This document shows positions 15,722 to 24,678 of a DNA stretch of 64,000 bases, in pieces. Position numbers and translations under genes: made by a program. Every line of letters starts with the position of its first letter. The stretch's first letter is position 1. A model generated the notes under the pieces. The model had not been told where the DNA came from and ran no database searches. It saw nothing but the letters and a program-made list of their open reading frames with translations. Location of the stretch: NCBI RefSeq assembly GCF_019890675.1, contig NZ_JAIOAA010000019.1, positions 1 through 64,000 of the forward strand, read 5' to 3'. This DNA is from Micromonospora sp. PLK6-60 (GTDB lineage: Bacteria; Actinomycetota; Actinomycetes; Mycobacteriales; Micromonosporaceae).

Positions 15722-18232
15722 GTGACGTCCCCGCCCGAGCTGCTGCCCGCCGCCGGCACGGTGCCCTTCGCCCGTGACCTGGCCCGCCACGGCAGCCGCC
15801 CCGCCGTCGTCACCGCCGGCGGCACGCTCTCCTACGCCGAGCTGGCCGACCGGGTCGACGAGGTCGCCCGCGCCCTCGGCACGCGGCGGCGACTGGTCCT
15901 GGTGGCCGGGGCGAACACCGTCGACGCCCTGGTGGGCTACCTGGCCGCGCTGCGCGGCGGCCACCCGGTGCTGCTGGTGCCCGGCACCGGGCCGTCGACC
16001 CGGGCACTGGTCGAGGCGTACGACCCGGACGTGCTGATCGGGCCGGTCGACGGGACCTGGACGATCCAGGAACGGCGGGCCGGCAGCGCCCACGAGCTGC
16101 ACCCCGAGCTGGCGCTGCTGCTGAGCACCTCCGGCTCGACCGGCTCGCCGAAACTGGTCCGGCTCTCCGCGGCGAACCTGGCGGCCAACGCCGAGTCGAT
16201 CGCCGACTACCTGGGCATCCGGGACACCGACCGGGCGGCGACCACGCTGCCGCTGCACTACTGCTATGGCCTGTCCGTGGTGAACAGCCACCTGGCCCGG
16301 GGCGCCACGCTGATCCTCACCGACCTGTCGGTGGCCGACCGCTGCTTCTGGGAGCTGTTCCGCGCCGCCCGGGGCACCACCTTCGCCGGCGTGCCGTACA
16401 CCTTCGACCTGCTGGACCGGGCCGGCTTCGCCGAGCTGGACCTGCCGCACCTGCGGTACGTGACCCAGGCCGGCGGCCGGCTCGCCCCGGAGACGGTGGT
16501 GCGCTACGCCGAGTTGGGCCGCCGCCGCGGCTGGGACCTGTTCGTCATGTACGGGCAGACCGAGGCCACCGCCCGGATGGCGTACCTGCCGCCGGACCTG
16601 GCGCGCACCCGCCCCGAGGCGATCGGCGTGCCGGTGCCCGGGGGGCGGTTCCGGCTGGCCCCGGCGCCGGGCCAGCCCGACGGCGTCGGCGAGCTGGTGT
16701 ACGCCGGCCCGAACGTGATGCTCGGCTACGCGCGTACCCCCGCCGACCTGGCCTCGGGGCGTACCGTCGACGAGCTGGCCACCGGCGACCTGGCCCGCCG
16801 CGGCCCGGACGGCCTGTGGGAGATCGTCGGCCGGCGCAGCCGGTTCGCCAAGATCCTCGGCCTGCGGGTCGACCCGCAGGCGGTCGAGGCGCTGCTGGCC
16901 CGGCACGCGGTCGAGGCGGCCTGCCTCGGCGCGGACGACGAACTGGTGGTGACCGTCGCCGGCGACGCCGCGCCGGCCCGGGTCCGGCGGCTGGTCGCCG
17001 ACGAGGTCGGCCTGCCACCGCGGGCGGTCCGGGTGCGGACGGTGCCGCGGCTGCCCCGGCTGGCCACCGGCAAGGTCGACTACCCGGCGCTGCGAGACCT
17101 CGCCGCCACCCCGGACGCGCCGCCCCCGACGAGCGCCGACGACGACCTCTGCCGGCTCTACGCCGAGGTGCTGGAGCGCGACGACGTCACCCCGGAGCAG
17201 AGCTTCGTCGACCTCGGCGGCGACTCGCTGTCCTACGTGGAGATGTCGGTGCGCCTGGAGCGGGTGCTCGGCACGCTGCCGCCGGACTGGCACACCCGGC
17301 CGATCGCGGCGCTGCCCGCCCCGGCGGCCGGGCGGCCCCGCCGGCGGGCGCTGGAGACGAGCGTGGCGCTGCGCGCCGCGGCGATCGTGCTGATCGTCGG
17401 CTCGCACATCCCGCTGTTCACCCTGACCGGCGGCGCGCACCTGCTGCTGGCGGTGGCCGGGTTCAACTTCGCCCGGTTCCAGTTGACCGACGCTCCCCGG
17501 CGCGACCGGCTGCGCCAGATCCGGGCCGGGCTGGCCCGGATCGTGCTGCCCACCACCGCCTGGATCGCGGCGATGCTGGTGGTCACCGACCAGTACCGGC
17601 TGAGCACCCTGCTGCTGGCGCACAGCCTGGTCGGACCGGCCGACGGCGGGACCGAGTGGCACTTCTGGTTCATCGAGGCGCTGGTCTATCTCCTGGTGGC
17701 GGCGGGCGCGCTGCTCGCGCTGCCCCGGGTGGACCGGTGGGAACGGCGCTTCCCGTTCGGGCTGCCGGTCGCGCTGGTTGGCCTGGGCCTGCTCGGCCGC
17801 TACGACGTGTTCGGCCTGGACGCCCGGTACGGGCTGCCCACCGCCCTGGTGGCGGGCTGGCTCTTCGCGCTCGGCTGGGCGGCGGCCCGGGCCCGCGACG
17901 TGCGGCAGCGGCTGCTGGTGACCGTGGCGGCGGCGGCCACCGTGCCGGGCTTCTTCGGCGAGCCGGCCCGGGAGGCGCTGATCGTCGCCGGGTTCGCGCT
18001 GCTGACCTGGGTGCCGGCGGTGCCCAGCCTCGGGCCGGTGAACCGGCTGGCCGGGGTGCTCGCCGGCAGCTCGCTCTACATCTATCTGACCCACTGGCAG
18101 GTCTTCCCGCACCTACGGGACCGGCCGCTGCTGGCGCTGGTGCTGTCGCTCGCGGTGGGCGTGGCGTACGGGACGGTGGTCGAGCGGGTCTGGCGGCTGA
18201 AGTTAAACAGGCTGTTGAAAACGCGGCGTTGA
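15722..18232 (+). CDS. adenylation-carrier-membrane acyltransferase fusion, iron-controlled
   Basis: 836 residues in three parts. Residues 1-450 are an AMP-forming adenylation domain with the phosphate loop STSGSTGSPK (~134), YGQTEATARM (~277), TGDLARR (~355) and the catalytic lysine in ATGKVDYPAL (~449). Residues ~465-525 are a carrier protein with the phosphopantetheine serine in FVDLGGDSLSYVEM (~502). Residues ~545-832 hold about ten membrane helices resembling acyltransferase-3 proteins (LRAAAIVLIVGSHI; GGAHLLLAVAGFNFARFQL). The protein should activate an acid, load it on its own carrier arm and pass it to a membrane acceptor: the job of DltA, DltC and DltB together, but with a different membrane enzyme. 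Iron-box control suggests a role in iron limitation. The activated acid and acceptor are unknown. No siderophore genes adjoin it. Confidence 0.85.
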   Translation: MTSPPELLPAAGTVPFARDLARHGSRPAVVTAGGTLSYAELADRVDEVARALGTRRRLVLVAGANTVDALVGYLAALRGGHPVLLVPGTGPSTRALVEAYDPDVLIGPVDGTWTIQERRAGSAHELHPELALLLSTSGSTGSPKLVRLSAANLAANAESIADYLGIRDTDRAATTLPLHYCYGLSVVNSHLARGATLILTDLSVADRCFWELFRAARGTTFAGVPYTFDLLDRAGFAELDLPHLRYVTQAGGRLAPETVVRYAELGRRRGWDLFVMYGQTEATARMAYLPPDLARTRPEAIGVPVPGGRFRLAPAPGQPDGVGELVYAGPNVMLGYARTPADLASGRTVDELATGDLARRGPDGLWEIVGRRSRFAKILGLRVDPQAVEALLARHAVEAACLGADDELVVTVAGDAAPARVRRLVADEVGLPPRAVRVRTVPRLPRLATGKVDYPALRDLAATPDAPPPTSADDDLCRLYAEVLERDDVTPEQSFVDLGGDSLSYVEMSVRLERVLGTLPPDWHTRPIAALPAPAAGRPRRRALETSVALRAAAIVLIVGSHIPLFTLTGGAHLLLAVAGFNFARFQLTDAPRRDRLRQIRAGLARIVLPTTAWIAAMLVVTDQYRLSTLLLAHSLVGPADGGTEWHFWFIEALVYLLVAAGALLALPRVDRWERRFPFGLPVALVGLGLLGRYDVFGLDARYGLPTALVAGWLFALGWAAARARDVRQRLLVTVAAAATVPGFFGEPAREALIVAGFALLTWVPAVPSLGPVNRLAGVLAGSSLYIYLTHWQVFPHLRDRPLLALVLSLAVGVAYGTVVERVWRLKLNRLLKTRR

Positions 18233-18249
18233 TGTGGTGAGGTGGGTCC

Positions 18250-18711
18250 ATGACCGACGCCTCCGCTGCTCCCGACGCCTTCACCGCCCCGGACGCCTCT
18301 GCTGACCCGGACGCGTTTGCTGCCCCGGACGCCGGTCGGGCGCGGGCCGAGCGCACCTACGCGGCCCTGCACCGGATCACCGAACGGCACGCCGGCACCC
18401 CCGACCGCCGGCACCGGCAGGCCAACCCGTACGTCGCCGACCCCTGGGAGGCGGTCACCGTGGTCACCGCGCTCGCCGCCGGCGGGGCCGAGCTGGCCGC
18501 CGGCGAGGAGCCCGTCGACGGCGCGGACGTGATCGCCGCGCTCACCCTGCTCCCCCACCTGCGCGCCGAGGTCGACGCGCTCGAGGCGGGCCTGCTCAGC
18601 ATCGCCCGCGCCCGCGGGCTCACCTGGCAGGCGATCGCCTTCGGCCTGGGCCTGGGCAGCGCCCAGGCGGCCAAGCAGCGATACGAACGGCTGGCCGCCC
18701 GGACGAGCTGA
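18250..18711 (+). CDS. small HTH-like protein with APDA-repeat head
   Basis: 153 residues. The first 30 are a low-complexity run of A-P-D-A/S-F/A units (APDAF, APDAS, DPDAF, APDAG). The rest is helical. The end, ARGLTWQAIAFGLGLGSAQAA, resembles a short helix-turn-helix followed by KQRYERL, so DNA binding is plausible. The ATG at 18250 follows the acyltransferase gene by 17 bases with GAGGTGGG between, so it may share the iron-controlled transcript. No family assigned. Confidence 0.65.
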   Translation: MTDASAAPDAFTAPDASADPDAFAAPDAGRARAERTYAALHRITERHAGTPDRRHRQANPYVADPWEAVTVVTALAAGGAELAAGEEPVDGADVIAALTLLPHLRAEVDALEAGLLSIARARGLTWQAIAFGLGLGSAQAAKQRYERLAARTS

Positions 18712-18804
18712 CCGCCCCGGCCGCCGGGTGGCCGACAGTCCGCCCCGCGCCAGCACACCGGCCCCTCGGCAGGGGCGCGGTGGTACCTCGGTGGGGCGCG
18801 GCGT

Positions 18805-18862
18805 GCGGCAAGACGCGCACCCCCGGGGCGGCGTAGGCGCAGGACGCGGCAAGACGCGCACC
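18805..18862. repeat. 17-bp direct repeat, 41-base spacing
   Basis: GCGGCAAGACGCGCACC occurs at 18805-18821 and 18846-18862 in the 281-base gap before the YjbR gene. Nothing else is seen in that gap. Confidence 0.8.
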
Positions 18863-18992
18863 GCTGTCGACCGGCGCGAATCGGCAACGTGGTCCCAAAC
18901 GGCGCGGTGGTCCGCCTGGCCGGCGGATCGGAGCTGGGTGTCGGGGGTGGCCGGCAGACTGTCCGGCGAGGCTCGCTTCGACGGGAGGATGC

Positions 18993-19340
18993 ATGAACCG
19001 CGCGGAACTGCTGGCGTACTGCCTGGCCAAGCCGGGCGCCTGGCTGGACCGGCCGTGGGAGGCCGACGAGGTGGCCAAGGTGGGCAGCAAGATCTTCGCC
19101 TTCCTCGGCGCGCCCGACGGCGAGCCCCGGGTCTGGGCCAAGTGCGGGCCGGACCGGGAGGAGGCCGACGAGTGGCTGCGCCGCTTCCCCGGCGACGCCA
19201 CCGCCGCCCCCTACCTGGGCCGGTACGGCTGGAACGCGCTGCGGCTGGACGGCGCGATCCCGGCCGAGGACCTGCGCGACGCGGTCGACGGCTCGTACGA
19301 CGCGGTGGTGGCCCGGCTGCCGCGCCGGGAGCGGCCCTGA
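18993..19340 (+). CDS. MmcQ/YjbR family protein
   Basis: 115 residues of the small MmcQ/YjbR fold: LLAYCLAKPGAWLDRPWEADEVAKVGSK at the start, a strand FAFLGAP, then YGWNALRLDGAIP and a C-terminal helix YDAVVARL. The family has a DNA-binding-like CyaY fold but no established biochemical role. The ATG at 18993 has GGGAGG close upstream. It converges with the arginase-like gene. Confidence 0.9.
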   Translation: MNRAELLAYCLAKPGAWLDRPWEADEVAKVGSKIFAFLGAPDGEPRVWAKCGPDREEADEWLRRFPGDATAAPYLGRYGWNALRLDGAIPAEDLRDAVDGSYDAVVARLPRRERP

Positions 19341-19361
19341 GCCCCGCCCGCCCGGGTCCGC

Positions 19362-20267
19362 TCAGCCGGCGAGCAGCGGGGCCAGCGCGTCGAGCAGCGG
19401 GCCGGCGTCGGCCGTGCCCGCGTCAGCGGCGACCTCGAACTCGGCGATCTCCACCCCGACGATCTCGTGCTCGGCGAGCGCTGCGGCGGCGCCGGCCAGG
19501 TCGGCCAGGCTCAGCCCGCCGGGCACCCGGTAGTCCGTCGGCACCAGGCCGGGTTCGAGCACGTCGCAGTCGAGGTGGACGTAGACGGGTCGGCCCCGGA
19601 CGAGTTGTCGCAGCCGGGCGGGCAGGTCGGCGCCCACCCCGGCCAGGGCCACCGTCCCGTCGGCCACCAGCCGCCGCTCGTCCGGGTCGAGGTCGCGCGC
19701 CCCGGCCAGCACCACGTTGCCCAGCTCCAGCCCGGCGCCGAGGCCGGACTCCCAGCGGCCGGCGGCGGCGGAGAGCACCATCCCGCCGAGGTAGCCGCTG
19801 GCGCTGGCGTCCGGGACGTTCAGGTCGCCGTGCGCGTCGAACCAGACCACGCAGGCGTCCGGCCGGTGCCGGGCCAGCACCGGCAGGGTGGCCAGGGCCG
19901 CCGCGCACCGGGTGAGGGCGGCCACCGGCACCCGGTCGGCCGCCAGGATCGCATCGTGGGTGGCCGCCAGCTCACGCAGCGCGGGAAGCGCGACCGGCAG
20001 CTCGACGTCCCAGCGGGCCGGTGCCGCCGGTCGCGGCGTACCGACCACCGTCACCGGCAGCCGGAGCCGCCGGGCCAGCTCGTCGGCCACCCGCGCGGCG
20101 CCCGGCACCGCCCGGTCGTTGTGGTCGCCCGCCGGCCCCTGGTAGCGGACCAGCGCGACCCGCTCGGCCGCGCCGGCCCCGCCCGCCGTCGGCACCGCTT
20201 CGGTACGACCGCTCGACAGTCCGATCCCGCCAGCCGGCGTGTTGGCGCCAGGAACAATGGGGGTCAC
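19362..20267 (-). CDS. arginase/agmatinase-superfamily protein with altered metal motif
   Basis: 301 residues of the ureohydrolase fold. Two metal motifs are intact: WFDAHGDLN (about residue 155) and HLDCDVLEP (about 240), and VEIAEF near the end matches the family. The first motif, normally GGDH or GGDC, reads LTRC, so the glycine pair, aspartate and histidine are missing. That should weaken or change binding of one of the two manganese ions, so arginase activity cannot be assumed. The GTG at 20267 forms a GTGA overlap with the upstream regulator gene, implying shared translation and control. A formiminoglutamase-like or non-enzymatic role is possible. Confidence 0.8.
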   Translation of the reverse strand: MTPIVPGANTPAGGIGLSSGRTEAVPTAGGAGAAERVALVRYQGPAGDHNDRAVPGAARVADELARRLRLPVTVVGTPRPAAPARWDVELPVALPALRELAATHDAILAADRVPVAALTRCAAALATLPVLARHRPDACVVWFDAHGDLNVPDASASGYLGGMVLSAAAGRWESGLGAGLELGNVVLAGARDLDPDERRLVADGTVALAGVGADLPARLRQLVRGRPVYVHLDCDVLEPGLVPTDYRVPGGLSLADLAGAAAALAEHEIVGVEIAEFEVAADAGTADAGPLLDALAPLLAG

Positions 20268-21466
20268 CTCGCTGACACCCGAAGCGCGGCTGCGAGTGGA
20301 ATGACCGCGCTCGGCGCGTCCGGCTTGCACACCAGCTGGGCAAGCAACTCGCGGGCGGCGGGCCGATGCCGCACCTCCGCCGGAGCGCCGCGCTCGGCCT
20401 CCAGGAGAAGCCGCCCGGCGGCGGCCGGGTCGTCTGCCTCAAGGTGGGCGCGCGCGGCGTCGACCAGGTGGGCGGCGCGGTGTTCCGGCGGCAGCCACCG
20501 CCAGCCATCGCTGCCGACCGTCTTCTCGTGCCAGGCCAGCGCCTCGCTCGCATCACCGAGCTCCACCGCCGCCAGGGTACGCGCCGCTGCGGTCGCGGTG
20601 GGCCCGAAGCCGGTCCGGTGGTGGTCGTGGCCGTCGCCCACCCGCGCCGCCAGGTCGGTCGCCTCGTCGATCAGTCCCGCCGCGGCCTGGGCGTCGCCGT
20701 GCCGGGCCGCCGCGAGAGCACCCTGGAGAAGCAGCGTGCCGCAGAGCGAGAGGTGGGCCGCCGGGCCGCGGTCAAGGTCCGGCGGGGCGATGCGGTACGC
20801 GACGGCCCGCATCGTCGACATCGCCGAACGCGCCCGGTCATCACGCAACACCTGCCCGAGCTGCACCGCCGCGGCGGCCACCAGCACCCGGTCCCCGGTG
20901 GCGATCGTCATCGCCCGGTCGGTGGCGAGCCAGGCCAACTCGGTCTCACCGAGTTTCACCAGCAGCGACGCCGTCACCCGGTACGCCTCCACCAGGGACA
21001 CCCGCCCGGCCACGGGATCGCGGACATAGGCATGCTGCGCCGCGATCACCAGCTCCGGCAGCCCTTTGATCAGCTGCGGGTACCGCGCGTGTTGGTAGGT
21101 CGTCCAGGCATGCTCGACGCCGGCGGCGACCTGCGCCGCCGGAAGCACATCCCGGCCGGTCCCCCATTGCCGCAGAGCCACTTCGTACGTCGACAGCGCC
21201 GCGCGGATCCGCTGCACGCCGTCGGCCCGCTCAACCGGGTCAGCTGGTGGAACGTCGCGCTCCAGCAGAATCGCCGGGTCGATCCGGAGAACAGCGGCGA
21301 TCTCCGCGATGGTGGACACCTTGTCGAGCGACCGGGCACCACGCTCGACCTTGTCCACCCAGCTTTTCGACTTCCCAAGCCGGTCGGCGAACACCTGCTG
21401 GGACATCCGGCGTCGAGAACGCCAGTACGCCACCCGCCGTCCGATCGGCAACGACTCACTACCCAC
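20264..21466 (-). CDS. XRE-family regulator with TPR-like domain
   Basis: 400 residues. The N-terminal helix-turn-helix (about 10-65) reads RVAYWRSRRRMSQQVFADRL then KSKSWVDKVERGARSL. The remaining ~330 residues are alanine-rich helical repeats of the TPR kind common in actinobacterial signalling regulators. The GTG at 21466 lies inside the end of a 54-residue gene (8-base overlap), and its stop overlaps the arginase-like start, so the three form one unit. The likely role is control of its own operon; the ligand is unknown. Confidence 0.85.
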   Translation of the reverse strand: MGSESLPIGRRVAYWRSRRRMSQQVFADRLGKSKSWVDKVERGARSLDKVSTIAEIAAVLRIDPAILLERDVPPADPVERADGVQRIRAALSTYEVALRQWGTGRDVLPAAQVAAGVEHAWTTYQHARYPQLIKGLPELVIAAQHAYVRDPVAGRVSLVEAYRVTASLLVKLGETELAWLATDRAMTIATGDRVLVAAAAVQLGQVLRDDRARSAMSTMRAVAYRIAPPDLDRGPAAHLSLCGTLLLQGALAAARHGDAQAAAGLIDEATDLAARVGDGHDHHRTGFGPTATAAARTLAAVELGDASEALAWHEKTVGSDGWRWLPPEHRAAHLVDAARAHLEADDPAAAGRLLLEAERGAPAEVRHRPAARELLAQLVCKPDAPSAVIPLAAALRVSAR

Positions 21467-21623
21467 GACGCCACCGCCGGTCCGGCACCGCCCGCGTCGT
21501 CTCCTCCACCGGAATCCGCTCCGCCTCGGCCTGGGCGAGCAGCCGCTGTCTCGCCGCCTCCCGTTCGGCGGCCTCAATCTGGTCGCCCCTACCGGGCGCG
21601 TCGGCGTTGTCCTGGCCGCTCAT
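21459..21623 (-). CDS. small charged protein, unknown (54 aa)
   Basis: A 54-residue hydrophilic, mostly helical peptide rich in Glu, Ala and Arg (EAAEREAARQRLLAQAEAER). The ATG at 21623 has TGGAGG seven bases upstream, one of the better ribosome sites nearby, and the TAG stop overlaps the start of the XRE regulator by eight bases. Both points favour a real gene that leads the operon. A longer in-frame ATG at 21647 exists but lacks such a site. No family recognised. Confidence 0.6.
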   Translation of the reverse strand: MSGQDNADAPGRGDQIEAAEREAARQRLLAQAEAERIPVEETTRAVPDRRWRRG

Positions 21624-21795
21624 CGTCGCCTCCACTGACAGGGGCACGACGGTCTGATCCGGCCAGGGCCCAATTGCCGTCGCACTCGGCTACGGGCGGG
21701 CGCGTAACCGTCTCCGACGGTCTGTTTGTGCTGCTCCCGACCCCTGTCCATAGCATCGGGCGAGGACGCGGTTACGTGAAGTCACCGGCTGTCCG

Positions 21796-22983
21796 CTAGC
21801 CCTGCGTGCTGTCCGCCACCGACGGGGGACGGTGCGCCTCGTAGACCTCGCCCAGCATTGACGCCTCTGCGGCTCCGGTACGTTCGACCCGCCGCAGCAC
21901 CTCGCGTGCCCGCCACCAGTTGGACGGCACCACTCGACCGGAGCGGATCGCGTCGGCAGCGACGACGCCAGCCTCGTCCGGCTGATCAGCGGCCAGCAGC
22001 GCCATGGCCAGATCCAGACGCGCGGAAGCGGAGCGCCGCGGACGGTCACCGCCGTCACCACGCGGATCCAGCTCGCCGAGGGTGGCCCGAGCGATCTGCT
22101 CGGCCGCCGGGTCGCCCGCCCAGGACAGCGTCGTAGCGGTGTACGCCAACGCCTTCGTGGGGTCGTACCGGTAGTGGTGCTCCGCCCGATCCGGCACCGG
22201 CAGGTTCGCCGTCAACCGGTCCAGCCGATCCAGCGCAGCACGAGTACGACGCACGTCGGCAAGTCGCGCCCAGGCCCGCGCCTCCTGGGCCGTCGCTTGG
22301 ATGTGCGCCGAGCTACCAGGAGGGGCGACCCGCTGCGCCTGCTGGGAAAGATCGAGGGCTCGTCGGAAGTCGCCCTGGGTGAGCCGGTCCCATGCCCGCG
22401 TCTCCAGGCACCACGCCTGGATCTCCGGATGCTCACCGTGCTCCGCAAGCGCCATGGCAGCGTTCAGGTGTGCACCGGCCGCGGCGCGCTGCAAGAGGTC
22501 GATGTGCACGGTCGCCCGCAGTACCGTCAACCAGCCTCCGGCAACGATGAGCCGTCGTCGCTGCGTCAACGTGCCACGGGAGTCGAGCAGCCGACCCACA
22601 TAGACCAGCTGCCGCCGGACCATCGGCAACAACTCGCCCGGCCGGGTGGTCGCATACGCACTCGCCAGGTCGTCCACACCCGCCTCGATCCGATCGAGCG
22701 TCTCGGTGCTCACGTCGCTGGCCCGAACCCTGGCAAGCAACTCAGCTGCCTCGGCGTCGTGGTTGACGGGCTGGTCGACAAGTCGGGCCAGTGCTCCGCC
22801 GGCCCGGAGCACCTCGTCAAGGTGCCGGGCCGTCTCCGAGGTGGGAGCCTTTGCACCGGTTTCCAGGTCGTGCAGGTGGCTCTTGCCCCGGTGGGCGAGC
22901 TGCCCGAGCGCTCGCAGGGACAACCCGTGCTCAACCCGAAGCGCGCGCAGCTGGGCTCCGAAGCGCGGATCGACGTGCGACAC
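21796..22983 (-). CDS. XRE-family regulator with TPR-like repeats
   Basis: 395 residues. The N-terminal XRE helix-turn-helix (about 7-60) shows FGAQLRALRVEHGLSLRALG then HRGKSHLHDLETGAKAPTSE. The remaining part is helical repeats (LNAAMALAEHGEHPEIQAWC; ALDLSQQAQRVAPPGSSAHI) of the kind that sense peptides or small signals. The GTG at 22983 has GGGAG nine bases upstream and starts VSHVDPRFG. It is the second regulator of this type within 2 kb and points the same way, but a 172-base gap separates it from the 54-residue gene. Confidence 0.85.
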   Translation of the reverse strand: MSHVDPRFGAQLRALRVEHGLSLRALGQLAHRGKSHLHDLETGAKAPTSETARHLDEVLRAGGALARLVDQPVNHDAEAAELLARVRASDVSTETLDRIEAGVDDLASAYATTRPGELLPMVRRQLVYVGRLLDSRGTLTQRRRLIVAGGWLTVLRATVHIDLLQRAAAGAHLNAAMALAEHGEHPEIQAWCLETRAWDRLTQGDFRRALDLSQQAQRVAPPGSSAHIQATAQEARAWARLADVRRTRAALDRLDRLTANLPVPDRAEHHYRYDPTKALAYTATTLSWAGDPAAEQIARATLGELDPRGDGGDRPRRSASARLDLAMALLAADQPDEAGVVAADAIRSGRVVPSNWWRAREVLRRVERTGAAEASMLGEVYEAHRPPSVADSTQG

Positions 22984-23169
22984 GGGCAACGCTCCCGGGC
23001 AGCAGCAAGTGAGCAGGACAGTTTGCGACACCGGCGCTACGCAGAGTACATCGAGCTGCGGCCTCGGGACACTGTGCAACCCGAAGCGGGTGGCGAAATG
23101 CGGCAGACTGGGGTGTTCCGACGCTCGGATGGCCCGAGATGCGGCAAGGCGTGGCCGTGCCCGCCGCGA

Positions 23170-23196
23170 CCGCGGCGCCGACGAGCGGCGCCGCGG
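23170..23196 (-). terminator. terminator of the arginine operon
   Basis: A perfect 10-base stem, CCGCGGCGCC / GGCGCCGCGG, with a seven-base loop, eight bases after the argH stop. Confidence 0.75.
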
Positions 23197-23203
23197 CCGG
23201 CTC

Positions 23204-24670
23204 TCATCGTCCCGGTACGACCCGCTCGGCGGCCCAGTCCCGCCAGCCGGCCAGCTTGTCCGCCGCGGCGGCGAGCTGGTCGGCGACCGGCCCCGGCCCG
23301 GTGGAGCCCGGGGTGATCCGGGCGGCCAGCGCCGAGCGCACCGACAGCACGTCACGCACCGGCGGGTCGAGGTGTTCGCTGACCGTGGCCAGGTCGGCGT
23401 CGGACACCTCGTCCAGGGCGCAGTCCCGGGCCACGCAGAGCGCCACCAGCCGGCCGGTGATCTCGTGCGCGTCGCGGAACGGCACGCCCTTGCGGACCAG
23501 CCAGTCGGCCACCTCGGTGGCGAGGGAGAAGCCGACCGGCGCGGCGGCGACCAGCCGCTCGACGCGTACCGTCATCGTGGAGATCATTCCGGCCAGCGCC
23601 GGCAGCAGCAGTTCCAGGGTGTCGACCGCGTCGAAGGCCGGCTCCTTGTCCTCCTGCATGTCCCGGTCGTACGTCATGGGCAGGCCCTTGAGCATGGTGA
23701 GCACGCTCATCAGCCCGCCGACCAGCCGGCCGGACTTGCCCCGGGCCAGCTCGGCGATGTCCGCGTTCTTCTTCTGCGGCATGATCGACGAGCCGGTGGC
23801 GAACGAGTCGTCCAACTCGACCCAGCCGAACTCGTGCGACGTCCAGAGCACCACCTCCTCGCCGAGGCGGGACAGGTGCACGCCGATCATCGCGGTGACG
23901 AAGAGGAACTCCGCCACGAAGTCCCGGTCGGCCACCGCGTCCATCGAGTTCGCGAACGACGTCCGGAAGCCCAGCTCCTTGGCCACCGCCACCGGGTCCA
24001 GCGGCAGCCCCGAGCCGGCCAGCGCGCCCGCGCCGAGCGGGCTGACCGCGGTCCGCTCGTCCCAGTCGCGCAGCCGTTCCAGGTCGCGCAGCAGCGGCTG
24101 CACGTGGGCGAGCAGCCAGTGCCCGAAGGTGACCGGCTGGGCGTGCTGGAGGTGGGTCATGCCGGGGGCGGCGGTGTCGACGTGCCGCTCGGCCTGCTCG
24201 ACCAGGGCCTCGGCCAGCTCGACCAGCCGACCGGCCACCCCCCGGGCGTGGTCGCGCAGATACAGCCGCAGGTCGGTGGCGACCTGGTCGTTGCGGGACC
24301 GGCCGGCGCGCAGCTTGCCGCCGAGGCTGCCGAGCCGTTCCAGCAGGCCGCGTTCCAGGGCGGTGTGCACGTCCTCGTCGTCGACGGTGGGCCGGAACTG
24401 CCCGGAGGCGCAGGCCGCCTCCAGGTCGTCCAGCGCGGCGAGGATCCGGCCGAGTTCCTCCGGGTCGAGCAGGCCGGCGCCGGCGAGGACCCGGGCGTGC
24501 GCCCGGGAGCCGGCGATGTCGTACGGGGCGAGGCGCCAGTCGAACTGGACGCTCACCGACAGCCGGGCCAGGGCCTCGGCCGGGCCGCCGGCGAACCGGC
24601 CTCCCCACAGGCTGGTCCGGTTGGTGGCGGCGCTGTTCTCGGTCAGGCTCTTGTCGTCCACCCCACCCAT
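23204..24670 (-). CDS. argH: argininosuccinate lyase
   Basis: Last step of arginine synthesis: splits argininosuccinate into arginine and fumarate. 488 residues; the fumarase/aspartase superfamily signature GSSIMPQKKNAD is at about residue 293, and LRAGRSRNDQVATDLRLYL and GMTHLQHAQPV are the other conserved blocks. The ATG at 24670 starts MGGVDDKSLTEN, and the homologous part begins at SLWGGRFAGGP. It is the last gene of the arg operon, eight bases after argG, and is followed by a strong hairpin. Confidence 0.98.
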   Translation of the reverse strand: MGGVDDKSLTENSAATNRTSLWGGRFAGGPAEALARLSVSVQFDWRLAPYDIAGSRAHARVLAGAGLLDPEELGRILAALDDLEAACASGQFRPTVDDEDVHTALERGLLERLGSLGGKLRAGRSRNDQVATDLRLYLRDHARGVAGRLVELAEALVEQAERHVDTAAPGMTHLQHAQPVTFGHWLLAHVQPLLRDLERLRDWDERTAVSPLGAGALAGSGLPLDPVAVAKELGFRTSFANSMDAVADRDFVAEFLFVTAMIGVHLSRLGEEVVLWTSHEFGWVELDDSFATGSSIMPQKKNADIAELARGKSGRLVGGLMSVLTMLKGLPMTYDRDMQEDKEPAFDAVDTLELLLPALAGMISTMTVRVERLVAAAPVGFSLATEVADWLVRKGVPFRDAHEITGRLVALCVARDCALDEVSDADLATVSEHLDPPVRDVLSVRSALAARITPGSTGPGPVADQLAAAADKLAGWRDWAAERVVPGR

Positions 24671-24678
24671 TGTGAAGG

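Noticed and set aside
15722..18232. Adenylation protein as part of a full siderophore NRPS cluster
   Set aside because: No condensation domain, siderophore transporter or other NRPS module is present within several kb on either side.
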